64,000 bases of DNA, taken from contig CANXME010000243.1 of assembly GCA_948144175.1 (NCBI GenBank), positions 1 through 64,000 on the forward strand, read 5' to 3'. Position numbers and translations under genes: made by a program. Below are positions 38,101-47,400 of this stretch, one piece after another. The notes under the pieces are model-generated. The model had not been told where the DNA came from. It saw only the letters and a program-made list of their open reading frames with translations, and did not search any database. This DNA is from Closterium sp. NIES-65 (lineage: Eukaryota > Streptophyta > Zygnematophyceae > Desmidiales > Closteriaceae). The first letter of the stretch is position 1, and the number at the start of each line of letters is the position of its first letter.

Positions 38101-40366
38101 CCTCTCATTCTCCCCACCCCTGTTTCCCCCATCACCTCTGCCCCCACCTTCCCCCTCGTGCCCCGCCCTGGCTGGCCCCCCTCCTCCCTCCCCCTCTAAC
38201 GCCTTTGCTACAGAGGGGTGCAGGCGGTGCAGCAGCCAGTGAAGGTCGTCCACGTGGCACATAACAGGCAGCAGGGAGCCCAGAGGGGGGACACGCTGCA
38301 GCACACAGAGAGGAGGGGCAGGGCGACCGCCAACGGCAAAATGTGGGTACCCTGAGCGAGTGCAGGGAGGAGGAGAGGCGGGATGCACCCCTGCATGCGC
38401 CGATGCTGATGCAGGGGTTGATGTGGGTGGCCTAGTGGGTGGGGGTTGGGGTAGGGATGAGCTGGAGGGCGCAGATGGTGTAGAGGAGGATTCGGGGGCA
38501 TTGTATGGCTGGCCGTGATGCGGGGAATGACTGGAGGGGATTGGTGCTGCCGGCCTGCACAGAAAAGAGACGGCAGAAGAGAGATTGAGTGGTTGAGTGC
38601 AGTAGAGCGTGGAAGAGGGACGAAATGGAGTGGAGCACGGGCGAGAGGATGGGTGAGTGATGGAAGGACAAGTGGTGCTGGGTCTAAAGAAGGGTGATGA
38701 ACGTGCCTGAAAATGGAAAGGCAGTGACGAGAGACGAAAGCGAAGGGGCCAGAGGAATGCGCGGAAGCACGGCAGAGAGGAGGTAGCAGGACTGACGCGG
38801 AAAGCGAGGGGAGAGGGAGGTCGGTGCCGTCCCAGACGAAGAGCACCACCATGCGATCCCTCTTTACTATGTGCCACACCTGCATGCACACACGCATGCA
38901 CACAGGCATGCACACAGGCATGCACACAGGCATGCAGACACGCAATTTCGCACGCACGTACGCACGCGCACAGCCCGCACACACACGCACGCGCGCACAC
39001 AAACGCACCCACACAGCCCCCAAAACGGCCAGGCAAAGATGATACAGCGAGATTACTCATCTCGAACAGAATAAGATAACAATGAGCAGAATAACCATTA
39101 CAGTTAACAGGCTGACTGACCTGCACGCAGAGATCAAACGCAATGTCTGCATCGATGCTGCTGATGGTCAGCAACGGCTCTGGCGCTGTGGGTGGGCCTG
39201 GCAGGAGCCATGGAGGGGAAGGGAGGGAGGCACAAAGGAACAGGGATAAGCTCTTTTTAACAGACGAAACTTTATACCATGAAGGAACAATCAACTTCCC
39301 TCCCTCCTATCTGCCCCACCCCAGCCAGCTCACGGATGAGGAAAGGGAAGCCATGCGCCCAGAGCCGGAGCTACTGCACGAGCTGGTGGTGAGCGGGGGG
39401 GAGGGCGGAGAAGGTTCGGATCATCTCAGATCAACTTCCCCCGCCCCTCCAATTCCCCAGCTCACCACCTTCCTCCCCCTCCACCCCCCCTCCCCCAGCT
39501 TACGGATGAGGAAGGGGAAGCCATGCGCCCAGAGCCTCAGCTGCTGCACGAGCTGCTTGTGGCCGTCAGAGAGAGGCCGGAAGGAAGTGTGCGAGAAGGA
39601 GTAGGGCTGCAGGGACGACCCTGGCGTCCCTGAGAAGAGCGCGTGGGCGCTCTGCTGACCTGTGCGCGCCGTGCCCAGGGGACCTCTGTGAATCACCGTG
39701 CTCTGCACAGGATAGTGGGGGAGAGCGGTGAGAAGGAAGTCAAAGCGGAAGTCAAGAGGGAGACGTGCGTGCACAGAGAGGATGTTTTGCAGTGAACGAG
39801 TTAAGGATAACGAAAGGGAAAGACTGAGGGAGGGGAACGTTGATATAAGGAGGCACAGGGAGCATGGATGAGAGGAAAAAGACAGAAAATCGAAGGTGGC
39901 ATGAGATCATGGAATCGTACTGACCATCATTCTGTGGATGCGAATTATATCGCCTACATTGGCGACTTGCGGCAGTTGATCAGCCCGGGGAGCAAAGAGG
40001 TTGACGGCGTAGCCAGGGCTGTGGCACGTGGTGTCCGCCAGAAGCAGCGTGCAGAAGAAATCTGCAAAGGGGATGCACGCGCGGATTAGGAAAACACGAG
40101 ATACACGGGTTTGATACTGCTTGTGCGAAGTCAGAAGTGAAAGCGCATGCAGAGGAGGCGAGGGGAGGGAGGAGAAATCCGAGCATGAGGCTGTTGCGTG
40201 AACACGGTCGAGACGAAATTCAGGAAACTTGGAGAACGAGTACAGTACCAGTCCCCTGGGAGTGCCGAATGTTGTCTGCGAGGACCACCACGCCGAAGAC
40301 ATTGACCTTCTGCCCCGCTGCTGCAGGCACGTCGCTCAACGGCGTGTACACGTACTTGTCCTGCTG
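35188..40366 (-). CDS. POT1: POT1-like telomere single-strand binding protein (start exon not found)
   Basis: POT1 binds the telomeric G-strand overhang and protects chromosome ends. Exons in coding order: 40249-40366, 39925-40061, 39504-39702, 39121-39197, 38797-38879, 37829-38554, about 37042-37106, 35869-36459, 35188-35517 (stop). OB1 landmarks are KYVYTPL, KVNVFGVVV, QGTDFFCTLLLAD, NLFAPRADQLPQV and GDIIRIHR, then FRPLSDGHKQLVQQLRLWA. OB2 landmarks are MVVLFVWDGTD, VPPLGSLLPV and CWVRLRNIRA. The C-terminal part has IYTHPV/VPYRFRCAARV, VLEDATGRLLVRL and RNPPSIDCCVFSY, as in plant POT1. About 775 codons are visible, far longer than land-plant POT1, owing to low-complexity inserts in OB2 (about 38000-38200) and before the last OB fold (about 36000-36350). 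Phase does not close between 37829 and the 37042-37106 exon, so that junction is unsure. Confidence 0.9.
36000..36360 (-). other. POT1: Low-complexity coding insert in POT1
   Basis: Within the POT1 exon 35869-36459, the residues between P-D-K-P-H-S and W-A-A-G-L-V-L-V-L are rich in Ala, Glu, Gly and Ser. They contain a degenerate (D/A)-V-A-R-Q-(D/E) repeat at about 36105-36185. The reading frame stays open, with no in-frame stop. It could be a disordered linker or an unrecognised in-frame intron. Confidence 0.7.
36615..36945. repeat. 15-bp minisatellite in a POT1 intron
   Basis: About 20 units of TCTCACTCTCCCTTG lie in the intron between the 37042-37106 exon and the 35869-36459 exon. Because the period is a multiple of three, all frames stay open and produce long spurious ORFs on both strands. 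Confidence 0.95.
37130..37295. repeat. 12-bp GAGGGCACAGAG-type repeat in a POT1 intron
   Basis: An imperfect repeat of GAGGGCACAGAG/GAGAGCACAGAG. On the minus strand it is a pyrimidine-rich tract immediately upstream of the acceptor of the 37042-37106 exon. It may act as, or derive from, the polypyrimidine tract. Confidence 0.85.
38880..38945. repeat. 12-bp GCATGCACACAG repeat upstream of a POT1 acceptor
   Basis: Four to five units lie directly upstream, in the transcript sense, of the acceptor CATGCAG|GTGTGG of exon 38797-38879. The unit shares TGCATG with the junction. Confidence 0.8.
39325..39395. repeat. Copy of the POT1 exon-3 3' end and donor in the following intron
   Basis: It matches 39501-39570, the end of the 39504-39702 exon (L-R-L-W-A-H-G-F-P-F-L-I), including a donor CTCATCC|GTGAGC. 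It lies downstream of the real donor, the same arrangement as in OST48. Confidence 0.9.
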
Positions 40367-41425
40367 CTGTAGTAAGGGAGAGGCGCGTGCGGGTTGAAGG
40401 TGCACGCTTTAGAGAGACTGTCTGCGACGATTTATTCCAACGGAGAAGGGAACATCGATGACGGGAAGTGCCACGGAATTAAGAAGCAAACTTGCAATAG
40501 GACGGAAAGAAGCGCTAACACAGACAAGCTGGTCCGAAGGTTCGTGAGTGATTTTCGGTACAAAGTAAATTGACAAGTCCTAGACTAAGTCGACGAAGGA
40601 ATAAAACTTACAACCATTGGATTGCTGGCGTTCTGATACTAGTATGTCGTAAGGCTCATGTGATTTTCCTCAAGTCACAGTATCCGATGCATGCAGGACG
40701 GCCTATTGCATCTAGTGTGAGATGCGAATAAGACTAATGCAGACGGTAAGGATCACGGAGCGCGGAGCTGGAGGGCGACCATGAGATTGCGCTTCGAGTA
40801 ATTCCAAGGTCAAGGTTGAGGAAGGGGAGGAAGGAAAGAGGAAGAATAGGAGAGCGCGTGTTCGTGACGATTTGCTCTAGGTTTTGCTCGCGAGAGTTGC
40901 GACTTCGCGGAGCTGTTCGCCGAATTCAGGTTACACGTCGTGGACCTCGACTGGAAGAATGTTATCTGGCGCGTGTCAGAGGCATGAAGATCAGCTTCTG
41001 CCAGTCCTGAGCGAGAAACGGGGTCACTTGAAATTTTGTTCGCTGCCTTTGATTGGTTCATTACTTCACAGTCTCTACTTTCCAGCAAGGCAAATCCATT
41101 TTCTGCCCCGTCCGGTCAATTCTTCAGCACAAGCCCCAGCCACAGCACCAAAGTTTTCCGCGCCCATTCCCCTTGGCCCGCGCTCTGCGCATGTCAGCCC
41201 TTCTAAACCAATCAGAACTGGGAATGTCGCGCTCATCCCTGGAGCTCTTCAGTACCCCCACCTCACCATGCGCCTTCCGCTTGGCCATTCCCCAACCTGA
41301 TTCCGCATGGCTCATCTGCTTTTCTGGGATTTTCATATGCTTGTTTCCTGTGCTCGTCAGGCAAGCCCCTCGGTACTTTGAACCAGGCTCTAGTAAGCTC
41401 GCGAGGCCGCGGCTGTAGCATAACA
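40367..41425. promoter_or_regulatory. Divergent intergenic region between POT1 and the plastid-protein gene
   Basis: It contains the unresolved POT1 5' end (the exon starting at 40366 follows an acceptor CTACAG, so a short first exon should lie here) and the promoter of the gene starting at 41426. CCAAT motifs are visible at 41208-41212 (plus) and 41052-41056 (as ATTGG). I did not find a TATA box I trust. An open minus-strand stretch at 40810-41088 has no recognisable homology. Confidence 0.5.
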
Positions 41426-44400
41426 ATGGCGGCTATTCGCGCGAGCGCGTCCCTGCCGCTGGCGCCGTCTCAGTCTCTTCGCGGAGAGCCCGAGGTTGCA
41501 CAGGCGAGCGTTCAGAGCCCACGGAGCAGTCACAATATCCTTCCTCGCCATGATGGCTTGAGGCGTGTGTTACCAGCAACGAGTAACACTGCAGCTTTTC
41601 GCAGAGCTGGATGCAGAGTCAATCGAATTTGTAAGGCGGATGTAACTCTAGGTGGCATTCGGTCCAGATTAAGCGGCAACGCGAGTGATAAGGATGGAGT
41701 TAAATTAGCGGATTCCGCCATGGCTGCAACTTTGGTAGAGGAGAAAGAGTCGACGCGGCTTTTAAGAGCCGCAGAAACCGCGCTTGGATTAAATTCCAGT
41801 GTAGAGTCTACAGACGACGACGATGACTATGACGATGAGACGGATATGGAGGACGCGCAGGGCAATGAAAGGGAATCGCAATCGAAATCTCGCCAGCGGT
41901 TACCATCGCTGGCGGAAAGATTAGGGGACGATCGTGACGTCAGCAGGTGGTTGGCGGAAGTGGAGGAGGCGGATACTTTGGCGGAGCTGCTGCTGGGGAA
42001 GCTGGCAGCGTTGCGCGGGGAGGCGGGCGGAGCGGCGGCACTCGCCGCGGCGGAGGCAGCAGCGGCGGAAGCTGCTTCCGCCGCTGCGGCAAAGGCGGAG
42101 GCGGAAGCGGTGGCGGCGGCAGCAGCAGCAGCCGCCGCCGCGGAAGAGAAGGCAGGCGGGGGATGGTTCAGCGGGTTGGGGAGTCTGTTGGGGGGTGAGA
42201 AGGAAAAGAAGGCGGAAACGGCGAGGGGAAATGCGGAGAGAGCGCAAGGTCAGCGGAGATCGGCGGAGGCGCAAGGGCAAGGGGGAGCGACAGGTGCTGG
42301 CAGAGCGCAGGGCGCGGCGTTGGGCCAACGACCGGGGGTGGGAGGCGCAGGCGCAGGGGCGGGGAATGCGGGGAAGGCGGAGAGATTTACGCGGCGTGAC
42401 GTGGCATGGCTGATGGAGGGGAGCCTGGCGGCGGGCAACGTGGCACTCAGCTATTCGCTGCTGAATGCGTGCAAGACGTCCGCTTTGGCGCTCAATGCGG
42501 GCGCGCCTGGGCAAGGTGCGGCAGTATGTTAGGGGATGGTAGATTAGTACAAGGAAATGACGGTACGATCAGCATACGGAACCGGTTGGGATTGACTGTG
42601 GTGCTGAGATTAACACATGTTTCTGCATCCTCATCTCCCCCTCGCTCCCCCCACTATCCCCTTCCCTCGTGGGCCCCTCTCTCATCTTCCCTCTGCCGCC
42701 GCCCCTTCCAGCGCGTGCGCGCGTGTGGCCCGCGGTGGGCGTGCGCCTATACGCGGCGATGGTGAGGGGGCTGGCGGCGCTGCTGCGAGTGGCGGACGCC
42801 GTGGCGCTGGTGGGGGAGGTGCAGCGGCGAGGCGTGCCCGAGGGGGACCGAGAGGTGAGCGGAGGAGGGAAGTGGGGAGTGAGGTGGGGGAAGGGGAAAA
42901 GGGGAAGGGAAATGCAGTAAGGGGGGAAAAGGGGAAGGGAAATGCAGTAAGGGGGGAAAAGGGGGGAGCAACAGCTGAGTTGCGGTGGCGCTGGTGAGGG
43001 ACGTGCAGAGGAGGGGTGTGCCCGATTGGGACAGAGGGGATGTGAAGTGAGTGAGGGAACAGAGCCAGGGAGCGGTAGTGGCTTGTGTGGTGCACTTGAA
43101 CGTCACATTGGATGAATTGTGTGCTTTCATCCCTTCAATGTATATTCTCAGATGTCGATGGGCTACCCTATGTGCTGCAAAGCCTTCACTTTCATGTGGT
43201 GCATGAACAAATAAATCAACAGCCACGTCAAGTGGTTTGTGCATTTGCGTCCTTGTGTTCCTGGTGCAGGTGTCCTTTGGAGTGACAGTGGACTGCCCCA
43301 CGTGCCGCAAAGCCTTTTCTGTGGTGCAGCCGCAGCAAGGCCGGCAGGTGAGCCCATGTGGCTTCTGACAAGAGAGAAATAAATGGAGGGTGTTTCCTAG
43401 ACAACGTTCCCCCTTGACTCTCTCTGCTGCAACCCCCATGCTTCGTGCCTCCTCCCCGGCCTCCTGCCTAACCCCTGCTGTTTCTACGCCCCTGCTTCTC
43501 TTACGGCCCTGCCCCTGTTAACCACACACTTACTCCTGATAATTCATGCTCTTGCTTGTAACACTGCCCATGCCCCTGCCCTGCCCCTCAATCCCCATGT
43601 GCTATCGTTCCTACGGTCTCAGGTGGTGGGGTGTGCGGGGTGCAAGTACGAGTACGAGCTGGTGTCAGGGGACCTCATCTCCTGCGACTCTGAATCCCTC
43701 ATGTGAGTGCTTCCTACACGTGTGGATGCTGTATTCTCGCCTCGTCCCTGGGCACACTAGTACGAGTAATGTCTCGAGCCGAGTTTTACTCGCCTCGTCC
43801 CTGGGCACACTCGTATGAGTAATGTCACGAGCCAAGTTTAGCTCGGCCGAGCTTTTCACGGAAAACTCAAGCTCGCGACTCGTCTCTTATCACGAGCTTT
43901 TTAAAAGCTCGGACGAGCGCGAGAAAAGCTCGGCTTGTTGCCCTGTGCTGTGCTCTTGACGAGTCCTTCCTCCCTCAGTTCCTCCCTCCCTCAGTTCCTC
44001 CCTCAGTTCCTCCCTCCCTCAGTTCCTCCCTCAGTTCCTCCCTCAGTTCCTCCCTCCCTCAGTTCCTCCTTCAGTTCCTCCCGCAGTTCCTCCCTCAGTT
44101 CCTCCCTCAGTTCCTCCCTCAGTTCCTCCCTCCCTCAGTTCCTCCCTCCCTCAGTTCCTCCCTCAGTCCCTCCCTCAGTCCCTCCCTCAGTTCCTCCCTC
44201 CCTCAGTTCCTCCCTCAGTTCCTCCCTCAGTTCCTCCCTCAGTTCCTCCCTCCCTCAGTTCCTCCCTCAGTTCCTCCCTCCCTCAGTTCCTCCCTCAGTC
44301 CCTCCCTCAGTCCCTCCCTCAGTTCCTCCCTCCCTCAGTTCCTCCCTCAGTTCCTCCCTCAGTTCCTCCCTCAGTTCCTCCCTCCCTCAGTTCCTCCTTC

Positions 44401-47400
44401 AGTTCCTCCCGCAGTTCCTCCCTCAGCGCCTCAGAGGCTGGGCTCAGCGGCTGAGTGGATGCACTGTGCTTGGCGGGTCTCCTCTGCCTGTGCTGGTTAG
44501 AGTCAATGTGAGGGTTATTGCTTGTGGGGGTGAGGGGAGAGGCCTCGTCAGGGCCCAGCGATTGCTGCTGAGGTGATGGCGAGAGTTCAGAGTGGAGAGG
44601 CGATCAGTTTCGAGTCGGCCCTGCTTGTGCTAGTGCGAAGGTGAGAGTTGTTGCTAGTGCGGGTGCAAGTGAAGGTGAGAGTTGTTGCTAGTGCGGGTGC
44701 AGGTGAAGGGACACAGCCTGAGGGTGCAAGTGAAGGGACACAGACTGAGGGTGCAAGTGAAGGGACACAGACTGAGGGTGCAAGTGAAGGGACACAGACT
44801 GAGGGTGCAAGTGAAGGGACACAGACTGAGGGTGCAAGTGAAGGGACACAGACTGAGGGTGCAAGTGAAGGGACACAGACTGAGGGTGCAAGTGAAGGGA
44901 CACAGACTGAGGGTGGGTGGCTAGAGTGCAGAGTGGAGAGGCCATCAGCTTTGAGTGGATGCCCCGTGCCTCGGGTTGCCCTTGCCTGTGCTTGTTAGAG
45001 TCAAGGTGAGAAGGGCAGGGGGGGGCTTAGAGTCAAGCTATATGCATAACGTAGATTCATGAAGTGCAAGTATGAGTACGAGCTGGTGTCAGGGGACCTC
45101 ATCTCCTGCGACTCTGAGTCCCTCATGTGAGTGTTATAAAATTCATGTGGTGCGTGAATGTGCACAGCGGTGCACAGTGTGGTGCTCAAGACTCGTTCGT
45201 TTCCCTCTGCCTCCCATCCCTCCACCCCATCACCAGCGACTCTGCCCCCATCTTGGACAAAGTCCTTCGCCTCGTGCGCATCAAACGGGGAGACCCACCA
45301 GCAGCGGTGCACAGTGTGGTGCTCAAGGCCCCTCTCTTCTTCCCCTGCCTCCCGTCCCTCCACCTCTCCATGCACTCCCAACCCCCCCCCACCAGCGACT
45401 CAGCCCCCATCTTGGACAAAGTCATTCGTTTTGTGCGCATTAAACGGGGTGACCCACCAGTTGCAGTGCACAGTGTGGTGCTCAAGGCACCAGATGGCAC
45501 ATCGCAGATAATCACCTTCGCCACTGTCACCCCCTCAGTGCCCGCTCCATTTCACACTCTCCATTCTCTCCCTTTACCCTTGTTCCTTCACCCTCTTCAC
45601 TCCCCCCTCTCACCAGCGACTCTACCCCGACACTAGACAAGGTGCAAAGTGTGGTGCTCAAGGCTCCTTCGTTTTCCTCTGCCTCCAATCCCTCCACCCA
45701 CCATCAGTGACTCTGCCCCCATACTAGACAAGGTGCTCCGCTTTGTGCGCATGAAACGGGGTGACCCACCAGTGGCAGTGCACAGCGTGGTACTGAAAGC
45801 CCCTGACGGCACGTCGCAGATCAACACCTTTGCCACCGTCACCCCCTCCGTGCCTGCTCAATCCGGGGAGCGAATCACCATCGCCTGCGCTGCCCCCTCC
45901 TTCTCCTCCTCCCTCGCCTCCTCCCTCTCCTCCTCCCTCCCCTCTTCCTCGTCCGCTTCTCGAAAATCCTCCGCTTCTAAGCGGAAAATAGCGGGGGTAT
46001 TTCCGGCGCCGGCGAATAGAACCCCGGGGTGGAACCCGAGTGAGCCCATGGCGCTGACCAATCATGTGACGCGGCAGACGCTGGCGTTACTGCGCGCGCC
46101 GCCCAAGGCCACTAGAGACAGCGGCAGCCTGTCGCTACCGCCCTGGGTGCTGCCTCTAGGCGGCGCACTGGTGGCGGCGAACGTGGTGGGGGCGGCAGCA
46201 GTGAGCATGGGGATAATGGAGCCAAACGCGATCACAGATGGGACGATGGGGAGTGTGGTGGGGTGGGTGGCTGCTGGTGGAGCAGCAACAGGCGGAGCGT
46301 ACAACTTTCTGCTCCTGCCGAAGCTAAGAGAGGTGTGACAGTTTTTCTGTAGACGTACATTTTTTTCTACAAGCTAATTCCAACTTAACTGGGGTGGGTG
46401 CTGCAGCTGGGGGGGGCTACAACTTTGTGCTTCTGCCAAAGCTAAGAGAGGTAGGGCTCCAGCAGATGGCAAGGCACTGTGGCAGCAGCTGTGCTGCTGT
46501 AGCATTCCTGGTGATTTTTGAGTTGACTCAAAAATCACGATCATACGCTGCTCCACCCGCTCATACGCTGCTCCGCCCGCTCATACGCTTCCCCGCCCGC
46601 TCATACACTGCCCCGCCCGCTCATACGCTGCACCGCCCGCTCATACGCTGCACCGCCCGCTCATACGCTGCACCGCCCGCTCATGCGCTGCACCGCCCGC
46701 TCATACGCTGCACCACCCGCTCATACGCTGCACCGCCCGCTGTATTACGCTGCACCGCCCGCTCATACGCTGCACCGCCCGCTCATACGCTGCACCGCCC
46801 GCTCATACGCTGCACTGCCCGCTCATACGCTGCACCGCCCGCTGTATTACGCTGCACCGCCCGCTGTATTACGCTGGACCGCCCTGCATCTGTTCACCTC
46901 CCTGCACCTCGTGCTTACGCTGTGTCTTCTCTCCCCAGTTGGCGCATGCACTATCGAGCTGTTGGCGCATGCACTATCGAGCTGTCGGCGCATGCACTAT
47001 TGAGCTGTTGGCGCATGCACTATCGAGCTGTTGGCGCATGCACTATCGAGCTGTCGGCGCATGCACTATTGAGCTGTTGGCGCATGCACTATCGAGCTGT
47101 TGGCGCATGCACTATCGAGCTGTTGCCGCATGCACTATCGAGCTGTCAGCGCATGCACTATCGAGCTGTCGGCGCATGCACTATCAAGCTGTCGGCGCAT
47201 GCACTATCGAGCTCATACATTCTATTCGTCTTGCCCTGTCCCCTCTCCCCCTGTACCTCTATCTCTCGTTATACCTCTTGCTCTCTCCCCAGCTGCCAGG
47301 CAGTGTGGTGGATGGCATGGCAGTGCGGCAGCAGCTGTTGGAGCAGCATGCAGCGTTGAGACAGAGGCTAGAGGCGCTCTCTGCTGCTGCTTCTGAGGAG

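Noticed and set aside
38871..39074. His/Thr-rich ORF (A-H-T-H-A-H-R)
   Set aside because: CA/TG-rich simple repeat before a POT1 acceptor.
40220..40405. POT1 start at 40405
   Set aside because: That codon is GTG, and a splice acceptor (CTACAG) at 40367-40372 indicates an intron; the true first exon was not found.
41378..41425. Plastid-protein start at 41378
   Set aside because: That codon is TTG; the first ATG in frame is 41426.
43935..44576. Ser/Pro-rich ORF of 213 codons
   Set aside because: Pyrimidine minisatellite inside intron 4 of the plastid-protein gene.
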